Shown here: piece by piece, positions 12,828-22,010 of the stretch
Layout of the letters: the number at the start of each line of letters is the position of its first letter
How positions within the stretch are numbered: the first letter of the stretch is position 1
DNA from: Panorpa germanica
Lineage: Eukaryota > Arthropoda > Insecta > Mecoptera > Panorpidae
Assembly: GCA_963678705.1 (NCBI GenBank)
Contig: CAVMBN010000163.1
Coordinates: forward strand, 248,001-312,000
Length of the DNA stretch: 64,000 bases
Direction of reading: 5' to 3'
Notes under the pieces: generated by a model
What the model saw: only the letters and a program-made list of their open reading frames with translations
Databases searched by the model: none
Told to the model about the DNA's origin: nothing
Position numbers and translations under genes: made by a program

Positions 12828-15086
12828 ATGAATAAAGAAATTAGTAAAATCAGTCCATTAAGTATTGCCAACGCTTTAACAATCCTTTATCCTGAAGACC
12901 CTATAAAAGCGTTTGAATCAATTAGGAGTAGTCATTCGGAAGTTTGTTATAAAATTGCTGTCTTTTTTAGAAAAATTGACTCTAGTAAAAACCGTGCTCA
13001 AAAAACATCGAAAATATTTTATTTAGCTTATCTCACAAAAAAAATTAATGTAAGAACTGAAATAGAACGCATTATCAATTCTAAAAAAAATATTTCCACA
13101 GTTAATGACATTTCCTACGATGTGCAGCACAGTTATGTTTCTGTAGCGCAATCCTATAATAAAGAGCACTCACCAGATGTAATAATTTTTACTAAATCTA
13201 ACCTGACTGTTTATAATAATGCAATAGAGTCTATTGATTTATCAGAATCCCCGATTCAACAAATTCAAGAAACTGTCCAGAAAGTTGAGAAAGTTTTTGT
13301 AAATGTCACCAGTTCAGATGTTAAGCCATTGTCCAATGTTAAAAATATTGCCCCTTTTTCCAAAATTATCTCAACACCGTTTAACCCTAAATCGGATTTT
13401 GTTTTATATATACCTCAAAGTGTATGGAAAGAATTAAATAACAATAGTAACTCTAATCGTTTGGCTAAGGCATGGACAAATATATTTGCAAGCAAATTTA
13501 AATTTTTTAACAACAAATGCGTTCTATTATTTAAGTACAATAGAATTAATCAAAATTTTTCAAATGTTTACTTTAATGCAAAGGCAGTTTGTAAATTTTC
13601 TGGTTGTGCTAAATATTACTTTAGAGTTTATAAACATTCTAAAAACGACAGCAACGTATTGGTTCATGTCGAACAAAATGGTGTTTTTCATCATAACGCG
13701 GATGAATTCCATAGACGGCAAATTCGAGAAACAGTTCGCAATCGTTTCAAAAAACTTTTAGTTCAGGATAACCCTAAAAACGTACAATTAGATGAATTAT
13801 TTAAGACCCGTTCATCATTACAAGCTGGTAATTATACAGGCAACGTTGAACTGCCTACAATTCGTAAAATCAGTAGTGAGGCCAAGTCTGATTTAGATTT
13901 AGATAAAGACACCTTAATCTCAATACATAAATTAAGTGAAGAATCTGAATTGTATTGGAATAAACGCGAACAATGTAAAACTTGGCCAAAAGGCATTTAC
14001 ATTGATATACTTTACGAAACATGTGTTCATATTTTCACAGAGCAACAAATTAGATTGTTGCTCAATCACCCCGGTCCAGTTTATGCATATGGGGATGCAA
14101 CAGGTTCTCTAGTCACAAGATCCAGTGACTTTTCAAAACAATTTTATTTGTATTCTACAGTTATTCAATATGAGCGATGCACCGTTCCGATATTTCAATT
14201 TATAACTTGTTCCCATACGGGGGGAAATATTTCAATTCGAATGCAACAATTTTTAAATATAGTAAAATCGGTTAATCCTCATTACCGTAAGCCTTTAATT
14301 CATAAAATCACTACTGATTTTAGTTTTGCTCTAATGAATGCATATTTAGATGCATTTAATAAATGGACTATGGCAGAATATTTAGAAAAGACATTTGATA
14401 TTTTAATAAAATATAATCCTACTTTATTGAATGATTTAAATTTCACAATAGTCCATAACTGCTGCAATCATACGATGAAAGCAACATTAAATAGTTTTAA
14501 AAAAATGACTACAAATAAATCATTAAAATTTTTTCTGGGACAACTATTTGGTTTACTAATAAATGCAAAAAATTTAAAAGAATTAGAAGAACTAGTTAAA
14601 GATTGTACTGTACTATGCATGAGCAAATACAGAACAGCCGCATGTGTAAATGCGTTTAATAAATTGAAAATTAAAATTGATAATTTAGATTCTAAAGAAA
14701 ATATAATAATAAATTCGGAAAATCAAGTAATTAATGATAATGCCGAATTGCTTGCTCGTAATGACGAACATAAAAATGGTCCGATAAAATATAAGTCCCC
14801 TTTTTACAAACATTTTAAGTCAATAGTTTGCCAAATAAACGAAGGAGAAGGTGAAAATGTTATAAATGTTGACACCAATGAATACTATATGCCAAAGTAT
14901 ATAGATTATTTAACAGAAGATAAACTTCCATATGCCCCGTTATGGACTGGGATATTATTAGGTGGTTTTAATATTAGACGTGATAGTAATGCTTTGGTAG
15001 AAAGTTGGTTCAGATTAGTAAAACACAACTTTTTAGGTAATAAGGGACCACTAAGATTAGATAGGTTTGTAATGCGATTCCACTAA
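12828..15086 (+). CDS. DDE transposase, MULE-like
   Basis: Predicted to cut and rejoin the element ends. Visible features: a basic N-terminal region; a zinc-binding-type stretch with C255-x4-C260 and H288-H289 (CKFSGCAKYYF ... GVFHH), like the FLYWCH/GCM-WRKY fold domains common in MULE proteins; then the catalytic core with D423 (YAYGDATGS), D497 (KITTDFSFALMNA), a C546-N-H548 motif (VHNCCNHTMK) and E725 (SNALVESWFRLVK). D-D-E with CxxH before the Glu matches Mutator-like transposases. The second-Asp-to-Glu gap (228 residues) is longer than usual. The start is ATG at 12828, where the inverse copy at the right end also has ATG. The frame ends at TAA 15084-15086 but stays open for 94 more codons. 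The superfamily call is mine by motif. Confidence 0.75.
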   Translation: MNKEISKISPLSIANALTILYPEDPIKAFESIRSSHSEVCYKIAVFFRKIDSSKNRAQKTSKIFYLAYLTKKINVRTEIERIINSKKNISTVNDISYDVQHSYVSVAQSYNKEHSPDVIIFTKSNLTVYNNAIESIDLSESPIQQIQETVQKVEKVFVNVTSSDVKPLSNVKNIAPFSKIISTPFNPKSDFVLYIPQSVWKELNNNSNSNRLAKAWTNIFASKFKFFNNKCVLLFKYNRINQNFSNVYFNAKAVCKFSGCAKYYFRVYKHSKNDSNVLVHVEQNGVFHHNADEFHRRQIRETVRNRFKKLLVQDNPKNVQLDELFKTRSSLQAGNYTGNVELPTIRKISSEAKSDLDLDKDTLISIHKLSEESELYWNKREQCKTWPKGIYIDILYETCVHIFTEQQIRLLLNHPGPVYAYGDATGSLVTRSSDFSKQFYLYSTVIQYERCTVPIFQFITCSHTGGNISIRMQQFLNIVKSVNPHYRKPLIHKITTDFSFALMNAYLDAFNKWTMAEYLEKTFDILIKYNPTLLNDLNFTIVHNCCNHTMKATLNSFKKMTTNKSLKFFLGQLFGLLINAKNLKELEELVKDCTVLCMSKYRTAACVNAFNKLKIKIDNLDSKENIIINSENQVINDNAELLARNDEHKNGPIKYKSPFYKHFKSIVCQINEGEGENVINVDTNEYYMPKYIDYLTEDKLPYAPLWTGILLGGFNIRRDSNALVESWFRLVKHNFLGNKGPLRLDRFVMRFH

Positions 15087-15371
15087 TGCCTAAAAAAATT
15101 ATTTAAACAAGTTGAATTTCCAACTAATAAAGTTTCTTTATATAGAAAAAGAAAGAGATCAAATATAGAATTACCCGAAGAAAAATGGGCGCGACGTCAA
15201 ACCCCTAAAAGACGTAAATCGTATTTTGTTTCAGAAAAAAATATATTTAATTTTAATATCAACCGTGTAGAGAATCAAGCTCCTTGGTATGAAAATACCC
15301 AATCTGCCAAGCCAATACCAAGTAAGTCAGTTAATAACCAAACTGTAGATTTTAATTCGTGGGATTCGTAA
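15087..15371 (+). pseudogene. Transposase C-terminal extension after in-frame stop
   Basis: Directly after the stop, the same frame is open for 94 codons to TAA 15369-15371. It codes a basic, protein-like sequence (LFKQVEFPTNKVSLYRKRKR, then PEEKWARRQTPKRRK) with a likely nuclear localisation signal. Low stop density and reasonable composition in AT-rich DNA suggest the TAA is a nonsense mutation, or a read-through point, in a once longer protein. The tail runs right up to the protease frame. Confidence 0.6.
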
Positions 15372-16114
15372 TAAAATTCGTGGAAGATTGTAATAAAATA
15401 GATGATGTAATCGTAGATTCTTTTATATATATATGCCGAAAAGAATTTCATTGTGAGGCAAGTATTCTTACTTTTCCTTGTTTATTTTATGATAATTTTA
15501 AAAACGACGGATTTAAAAAATGGGCCCTAAAACAAAATTGTAAGAACTTTAAATTGTGGCTTTTCCCTATTAATCAATTTGATCATTGGACCTTATTAGT
15601 AGTAAATTTAGAAAAAAAAAATCTTGTTTATTTAGATTCCATTTCGGGAAATACCAAATTAAGAAAAAATGGTTCATTAGATAAAGTAAAAACATTTATT
15701 AGCAGTGTTGTAAATGCATATCTCAACACTTCCATTAATAATTGGGATTTATATCTCCTAGAAGACGTTCCTTGTCAAAATGAACTGTCTACAACATTTA
15801 ATCCAACTCCATCAGAGAATAATTGCGGAGCGCATTTGTGTGCTTGGGCATATATTATATTATCCGGAGAATCAGTAATATTTGCTGAAAAGGATATGAA
15901 TTTTATTAGAAATTTCATTCGCGGAAAAATAGGTGAGCACAATAGTGACACAGACTCGAAAGATAATTTACTACATAGTTATATCTTTGGTGACATTAAA
16001 AATCTTGAATTTAACGATGTATGTGTTAAGTTAAATATAATAACAAAAGCCCCTAAAGAATTTATCTTGTGTTTTGATTTCTGTGCCAATCTAAAACAAT
16101 GCGTTACTTCATAA
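15359..16114 (+). CDS. Ulp1/SENP-family cysteine protease (C48-like)
   Basis: Predicted SUMO- or ubiquitin-like-specific protease. The catalytic set is complete: H76 (FDHWTLLVV), D93 (LVYLDSISG), Q140 (VPCQNE) and C156 (NNCGAHLCAWA), in the order and spacing of the Ulp1 fold. The N-terminal KIDDVIVDSFIYI resembles the substrate-groove region. It is 251 residues if started at GTG 15359, but no ATG opens the frame (a TAA lies at 15353), so it was probably translated as the C-terminal part of the transposase protein. The two frames overlap at 15356-15371. A single frameshift would join them; alternatively an intron 15322-15416 (GTAAGT to TAG) joins them in phase but would remove KIDDVIV. Ulp1 domains are known passengers in MULEs and KDZ elements. 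Confidence 0.8.
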   Translation: MGFVIKFVEDCNKIDDVIVDSFIYICRKEFHCEASILTFPCLFYDNFKNDGFKKWALKQNCKNFKLWLFPINQFDHWTLLVVNLEKKNLVYLDSISGNTKLRKNGSLDKVKTFISSVVNAYLNTSINNWDLYLLEDVPCQNELSTTFNPTPSENNCGAHLCAWAYIILSGESVIFAEKDMNFIRNFIRGKIGEHNSDTDSKDNLLHSYIFGDIKNLEFNDVCVKLNIITKAPKEFILCFDFCANLKQCVTS

Positions 16115-16623
16115 GGCAATTTATTTAATACTTTTCTAAAATATGACTCTTTCTTTAACCTAATTGTACGTTATCACATATATTTGTGATATTCTCCGAA
16201 ATAAATATATTGTTTTAAACTTTGATATTCGTTCATTGAAAGTTATAAGAGGTCGTCCTCTGGACATCAATAACGTTATCAAGTTTTGACAATTATTATT
16301 TATTAAAAATAAACAAAAGGACATAGTCAACTAATTTAAATTTAGATTAAACATATCTGTACAACTTCATAAAGCAATTTTTTTAATACTTTTCTAAAAT
16401 ATGACTTTTCCTTTAGCCTAATTGTACGTTATCACATATATTTGTGATATTCTCCGAAATAAATATATTGTTTTAAACTTTGATATTCGTTCATTGAAAG
16501 TTATAAGAGGTCGTCCTCTGGACATCAATAACGTTATCAATTTTTGACAATTATTATTTCTTAAAAATAAACAAAAGGACATAGTCAACTAATTTAAATT
16601 TAGATTAAACATATCTCTACAAC
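16106..16623. repeat. 258-bp tandem duplication at the protease 3' end
   Basis: Copy 1 starts at 16106 (ACTTCATAAGGC) and copy 2 at 16364 (ACTTCATAAAGC). Both then read through CTAATTGTACGTTATCAC, CTCCGAAATAAATATATTG and AAAGGACATAGTCAACTAA. The duplication begins inside the protease stop context, so the last codons and 3' flank are repeated. The first copy lacks the final 57 bp shared by copy 2 and 12205-12433. Confidence 0.88.
16115..16451. other. Protease 3' flank, no gene
   Basis: AT-rich 3' flank consisting almost entirely of the first tandem 258-bp copy and the start of the second. AATAAA-like signals (CCGAAATAAATATATTG) occur in both copies and could serve as polyadenylation sites for the plus-strand genes. 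Confidence 0.4.
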
Positions 16624-16680
16624 CTGCACAACATTTTCTTATTACTAATAGCGATAGTAACTCTTAAGGGGTATTAAGGT
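16452..16680 (+). repeat. 229-bp internal inverted repeat, right copy
   Basis: Inverse partner of 12205-12433. The two enclose the transposase and protease genes in a 4476-bp segment that could be a nested inverted-repeat element or a rearrangement product. Includes GGTCGTCCTCTGGACATC, matching the left GATGTCCAGAGGACGACC. Confidence 0.85.
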
Positions 16681-17739
16681 GTACTTATTAGTACATAATA
16701 CTAAATAATATTAATTTGAAAAAAAATTCTTTTCAAAATACAAGATTCGTCACTTATTAGTTTTTCATAGTATATACATATATTAATAAAGTTATATTCA
16801 CATACGAGTATTACTAGTGTAACAAAATTATTTTCTTATTGTACCTTATTTTTATGTATTACTCTTTTCAGTTTTGTTATTGTCCTTTTTATTCTAATTC
16901 CATTTCCATACCTATCCTTCCCCTCCTGGCTATGATACTCACCTGCTCGCTTGGTATAGCTGCTACATTTATTTGTTTATGTATCATGAAATATTGTTTA
17001 TTATTTATTACACTACTGTTATAATATAATACATACATTTCTTGAAAAGACGTTTACAAATAGATTAACTAACGAGTAAATTACTATTATTATTATTATT
17101 ATTATGATTACTATTACTATTACAACTTTACTGCTTTACAGTACCAGTTGCTGGAACCTTTTCTACACAGATCCACTGCATGAATCAGTATCACCAGAAG
17201 CAAAAGGGAAGAGAAGATCAAAATCAAGCTGTCGATTGTGATATCTCTTATTGTTATCTGTACTGATATCTGTATTGTTTTAAATAGTACTAGCACTGAC
17301 CTCCGTCGCAAACGACCACAGTCTTTTTTGTATAAAATGAATTTCATTTCAAATTTTAATTCCATTTTTAAATTAAAATGTTTAACTCGTATATTAATAT
17401 TACATATAATAACTAATAATTTTTCATATAAAGTTCAATTTCAGTAGAAAAATCTCAAGCTGTACTTTTTTGCCATTGATTTAGAAAAAAACTAATTATT
17501 TGTATGCTAAATTTAAACTAAATAACAAGGTATGTTCCTATACTGGTAAAAAATTAGCAATATTAAATGCATTGGAAAGATAATTAAATACAAATGAAAT
17601 TATAATAAATAATATCAGGTTCTTTATGTGTTTTACAAAATATTCAAATGACCACAAATGAAATAATAATATATTGACATGCTGAATTAAGGAGCTTTAT
17701 TTTAATTTAATTTACAAAACTAATACCATAAAATAAATG
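16681..17739. other. Transposon interior without an identified gene
   Basis: AT-rich stretch holding one arm of a short inverted repeat (16988-17084), an ATT microsatellite (about 17085-17105) and some short open frames. One on the minus strand (17365-17120, 81 codons, ATG start) has a hydrophobic segment (SLILIFSSLLLLVILIHAV) but no recognisable family. Another minus-strand stretch near 16985-16865 reads NVAAIPSEQ, only faintly like transposase dimerisation regions. I call neither a gene. Confidence 0.4.
16988..17084 (+). repeat. Short internal inverted repeat, left arm
   Basis: GAAATATTGTTTATTA ... ACACTACTGTTATAATATAA ... AAAGACGTTTACAAATAGAT is the inverse of 18911-19024. It is a partial duplicate of the SGNH-gene upstream region placed on the other side of that gene. 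Confidence 0.8.
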
Positions 17740-17948
17740 TGGATATAAAGACATTGTGTATTAAGATACACAATAAGAGGAAACTAAATTGCAGATAAAT
17801 TAGCAAAGGAATTTATAAATTTGGAAATTAAAATGAAAGTGAAATTACTTACATATGAAATTTTTAGTATAAAGAAAAAACTAAACTTTAATATGATAAA
17901 CGAAGATTTCATTAACAAAAGTCAGCCAAAAGGAAAGGATTATTAAGG
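17740..17948 (+). pseudogene. Non-LTR retrotransposon RNase H remnant
   Basis: The plus-strand frame from 17740 reads W-I-stop-R-H-C then IRGN-stop-IADKLAKEFINLEIK. This matches the C-terminal RNase H signature (W.P.H.GI.GNE.AD.LAK) of non-LTR elements, with the GNE glutamate codon turned into a stop. About 70 codons remain, with at least two in-frame stops. It is a small fossil inside the transposon, overlapping nothing else I can identify. Confidence 0.5.
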
Positions 17949-17949
17949 A

Positions 17950-18806
17950 TTATAGATATTTTTTAACTAATGCTTCTGCTGCATTAATCCCTCTTTAGTT
18001 CCAATGTAGCAGATCCGTCCTGCCATCATGGTAATACATTCAATTTAGAATAAAAATATTATTAAAATTTCAGTTAGGTTTCAGTAAGATATAACTTTAT
18101 AATATTTACCTTTCAAAGAATGTTTCCTTTACTTCTCCACTGTTTTCTTTAAATTCGTTACGTATGTCTAATACTGTTATATGGTCTTCTATAATTAAAT
18201 AAAATATTTTCAATACTATGCATTGTTTATTTGATTTACTTGTATTACTTGTATTGTAAGTTGTATAACGTTTTTCTAATTTAACAATATGGTTGTTGTA
18301 TATATCCAACAGCATTAATTTTTTCTTGTCCATCATAAATCTTGGAGGTGTTGGAAGTGTCAGCCAAATCACGCGTATGCCTTTTAGCTTCTTTGCAATT
18401 GATTGAATTATTTGCTTGAACTTCCTTGGTGAACAGTTCTGAAAATATTTTATTATATATAGTATTATAAATATTCAGATATTTTGATTTCATTGTGAAT
18501 AGTTATATTTTACTTACATTTATAACATCGTTTATTCCAATCATCACCAAACCTTTTTTTATTTTTGCGTCGCTCTCTTTTACGTGACGAAGGCTGCATT
18601 CCAACTGTCGAGCAGTTCTTCCACTTACAGCTCTGTCTACCTTTTTCACTTTTCGTGGAATGTTAAAAACACATTTTCCATAGCGCACTAAAAAGCTGTC
18701 ACCAAATAAGTAGTATTCACGGTTCTAGAATATTAAGTTAGTCAATTACTTCAGACTATTATTTGTTCTATTATATGTAATAGTAATCCATTTTTAATCT
18801 TACCAT
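17950..18806 (-). pseudogene. SGNH/GDSL hydrolase-like gene, spliced, late nonsense codon
   Basis: Predicted esterase-type hydrolase. Exons by GT-AG rules and frame: ATG at 18806-18804 next to a donor; 18724-18518; 18438-18110; 18019 onward. Introns are 79, 79 and 90 bp, with GTAAGA, GTAAGT and GTAAAT donors. The spliced reading gives block I LFGDSFLVRYG (Ser 11), block II VSGRTARQL, block III LVMIGINDVIN (G64, N66, D67), a middle strand RVIWLTLPTPPRFM, and the catalytic Asp/His as TDLLHWN (D182, H185). TAA at 17997-17995 follows, but the same frame then reads RGINAAEALVKKYL and a second stop at 17952, exactly what follows the DxxH block in intact relatives. The gene therefore lost only its last 14 or so residues. 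All catalytic blocks survive. Confidence 0.7.
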
Positions 18807-19057
18807 ATTTTATTGTGTTCTGCTACGCTTCAACAATTTCAAAGTTGTTCTTGATAACCAACTTATTGCTGATCTAATTGAAGTGACTGAAATAAATAAT
18901 ATCATAGTTGTAGTTTACTCCTTAGAAAATCTATTTGAAAACGTCTTCTCAAGAAATGTATGTATTATATTATAACAGTAGTGTAATAATAAACATAGTA
19001 ATAAGTATTAATAAACAATATTTCAATTTCTTTAGTAATAATCAGCGCAGCCCAAAA
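18804..19057 (-). promoter_or_regulatory. Upstream region of the SGNH-like gene
   Basis: Between the right inverted repeat and the SGNH start. It contains a candidate acceptor TTATTTCAG (ending near 18894) and an exon of about 83-90 bp ending AAAATATG at the 18803 donor. This is consistent with a 5'-UTR exon whose last three bases are the start codon. Stops precede the ATG in frame. The transcript could start in the right inverted repeat. Confidence 0.4.
18911..19024 (-). repeat. Short internal inverted repeat, right arm
   Basis: Inverse partner of 16988-17084, lying just upstream of the SGNH-hydrolase-like gene. The right arm is slightly longer because of extra ATTATTACTATG-type sequence. 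Confidence 0.8.
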
Positions 19058-19102
19058 ATTGGCAATAGTTAATGGATTGATGTTAGTAATTTCTTGATCC
19101 AT
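18965..19102 (-). pseudogene. Truncated duplicate of the transposase start
   Basis: In the right inverted repeat an ATG (19102-19100) opens MDQEITNINPLTIANF, matching MNKEISKISPLSIANA at the transposase start. The frame then leaves homology (WAALIITKEIE) and stops at 18965 after 45 codons. Only the first 15 codons are shared, so this marks the inner edge of the inverted repeat. It may act as an upstream frame in the SGNH transcript. Confidence 0.75.
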
Positions 19103-19157
19103 TATGTTGTTGTTTAATCATTGTTCTTTAATAAGTAGATGTAATAATAGAATTTTA

Positions 19158-19291
19158 CTGTTATAGAATATAATATTATTAGAAGTAATTAAAAAAAAAG
19201 ATTATTTCGATATGATGTTAATAAAAATAAAATACTATATATATATGTATACATATAACAACAGTTAGTATAACGAAATAAAGGTACTTAC
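19158..19291 (-). other. Candidate 5'-UTR intron in the right inverted repeat
   Basis: Donor AAACT/GTAAGTACC at 19291 and acceptor TATAACAG ending at 19158 bound a 134-bp intron just upstream of the duplicate start codon, the inverse counterpart of the left leader intron. Conserved splice signals at both ends suggest each terminus drives inward transcription. Confidence 0.45.
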
Positions 19292-19329
19292 AGTTTTAAA
19301 GTGTTTCAGCACAAATCACCCAATAATTT

Positions 19330-19545
19330 ATTTACACAGTAATATTAAGCGTTAATGACAAATTATGACAGACAGCTTGGCGGCAAAATGAACAGGGAAT
19401 CCCCAAATTCCTGAACGTATTTCGCTTATTATACAGAAAAATATTTTCTTCAACAGTGTCATCTGTGAGCGTTATTGCGACATAATTTAAAATACTAGAT
19501 GTTACCAGCATATTTAAAAATTATTCACAATAAAATAAACTATTT
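19330..19545 (-). repeat. Inner unique part of the right inverted repeat
   Basis: Inverse of about 12434-12640: shares TTATTCACAATAAAATAAAC, TAAAATACTAGATGTTACC and CTGTGAGCGTTATTGCGAC. The right copy has about 35 bp (GGGGATTCCC region) that the left has lost. No gene. Confidence 0.8.
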
Positions 19546-19639
19546 GTTTTTACATTAACCTGTACTACCGAACCTATAATATTTTTAAATTGTTTTGAAT
19601 TTAAAATATAGTAATGTATAATACACATGTTAAATATTA

Positions 19640-22010
19640 TTGAAAAATAAAGATGTATAATTTCTTTTTTTTTTTGAGTTTTTATATCAGCATGTTTATC
19701 TGTGCGTATGAAATATAACACTTTTCAAAGACCTGTACCTCCAAATCTAATTTATTTTTCCTTGGTTTTGAATTTAAATTATTGTTATGTATAGTGTATA
19801 CTATACACACGTTTAATTTTATTAAAAAATAAATATGTATAATTCCTTTTTTTTGAGTTTTTATATCACCATGTATATCTGTGCGTATGAAATATAACAC
19901 TTTTCAAAGACCTGTATCTCCGAATCTAACTTATTTTCCCATGGTTTTGAATTTAAATTATTGTTATGTATAGTGTATACTATACACACGTTTAATTTTA
20001 TTAAAAAATAAATATGTATAATTCCTTTTTTTGAGTTTTCATATCACCATGTATATCTGTGCGTATGAAATATAACACTTTTCAAAGACCTGTATCTCCG
20101 AATCTAAATTATTTTCCCATGGTTTTGAATTTAAATTATTGTTATGTATAGTGTATACTATACACACGTTTAATTTTATTAAAAAATAAATATGTATAAT
20201 TCCTTTTTTTTGAATTTTTATATCACCATGTATATCTGTGCGTATGAAATATAACACTTTTCAAAGACCTGTATCTCTGAATCTAACTTATTTTCCCATG
20301 GTTTTGAATTTAAATTATTGTTACGTATAGTGTATACTATACACACGTTTAATTTTATTAAAAAATAAATATGTATTATTCCTTTTTTTTGAGTTTATTT
20401 TCGCGCTGCTATCTTTGATTACTTGCGCTTTATGTCACCATGTATATCTGTGCTTATGAAATATAACACTTTTCAAAGACCTGTACCTCCGAATCTAATT
20501 TATTTTCTCCTGGTTTTGAATTTAAATTATTGTTATGTATAGTGTATACTATACACACGTTTAATTTCATTAAAAAATAAATATGTATAATTCCTTTTTT
20601 TTTAAATTATCTTCGCGCTGCTATCTTTGATTACTTGCGCTTTGTATCACCAAGTATATCTGTGCGTATGAAATATAACACTTTTCAAAGACCTGTACCT
20701 CTAAATCTAATTTATTTTTCCGTGGTTTTGAATTTAAATTATTGTTATGTATAGTGTATACTATACACACGTTTAAGTTTATTAAAAAATAAATATGTAT
20801 AATTCCTTTTTTTTTTGAGTTTTTATATCACCATGTATATCTGTGCGTATGAAATATAACACTTTTCAAAGACCTGTATCTCCGAATTTAACTTATTTTC
20901 CCATGGTTTTGAATTTAAATTATTGTTATGTATAGTGTATACTATACACACGTTTAATTTTATTAAAAAATAAATATGTATAATTCCTTTTTTTTTAGTT
21001 TTTATATCACCATGTATGTCTGTGCGTATGAAATATAACACTTTTCAAAGACCTGTATCTCCGAATCTAACTTATTTTCCCATGGTTTTGAATTTAAATT
21101 ATTGTTATGTATAGTGTATACTATACACACGTTTAATTTTATTAAAAAATAAATATGTATAATTTCTTTTTTTTGAGTTTTTATATCACCATGTGTATCT
21201 GTGCGTATGAAATATAACACTTTTCAAAGACCTGTATCTCCGAATCTAACTTATTTTCCCATGGTTTTGAATTTAAATTATTGTTATGTATAGTGTATAC
21301 TATACACACGTTTAATTTTATTAAAAAATAAATATGTATATTTCCTTTTTTTTGAGTTTTTATATCACCATGTATATCTGTGCGTATGAAATATAACACT
21401 TTTCAAAGACCTGTACCTCCGAATCTAATTTTTTTCTCCTGGTTTTGAATTTAAATTATTGTTATGTATAGTGTATACTATACACACGTTTAATTTCATT
21501 AAAAAATAAATATGTATAATTCCTTTTTTTTGAGTTTATCTTCGCGCTGCTATCTTTGATTACTTGCGCTTTGTATCACCAAGTATATCTGTGCGTATGA
21601 AATATAACACTTTTCAAAGACCTGTACCTCCAAATCTAATTTATTTTTCCATGGTTTTGAATTTAAATTATTGTTATGTATAGTGTATACTATACACACG
21701 TTTAATTTCAATAAAAAATAAATATGTATAATTCCTTTTTTTTGAGTTTATCTTCGCGCTGCTATCTTTGATTACTTGCGCTTTGTATCACCAAGTATAT
21801 CTGTGCGTATGAAATATAACACTTTTCAAAGACCTGTACCTCCAAATCTAATTTATTTTTCCATGGTTTTGAATTTAAATTATTGTTATGTATAGTGTAT
21901 ACTATACACACGTTTAATTTTATTAAAAAATAAAGATGTATAATTCCTTTTTTTTCAGTTTTTATATCAGCATATTTACCTGAGTGTATGAAATACAACA
22001 CTATTCAAAT
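19640..22010 (-). repeat. Right 179/211-bp minisatellite array (13 copies)
   Basis: Inverse of the left array. Landmarks lie at 19721, 19900, 20078, 20257, 20469, 20681, 20862, 21041, 21220, 21399, 21610, 21822 and 22001. Long (211-212 bp) units are more frequent and differently placed than on the left, so the two arrays have changed copy number independently. Confidence 0.93.

Larger units (their letters stand above)
8405..12872 (+). repeat. Left terminal inverted repeat
   Basis: Pairs with 19058-22386 in inverse orientation: unique tip (about 385 bp), minisatellite array, then a region matching 19330-19545, a 5'-UTR with intron, and the first 15 codons of the transposase. It differs from the right copy by having six more array units, a 229-bp block at 12205-12433 and small indels. 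At about 4.5 kb it is unusually long. Confidence 0.85.

Noticed and set aside
16865..16990. Minus-strand hAT-type dimerisation remnant (NVAAIPSEQVSIIARRG)
   Set aside because: The resemblance is faint, the frame is short, and no other hAT motif lies nearby.
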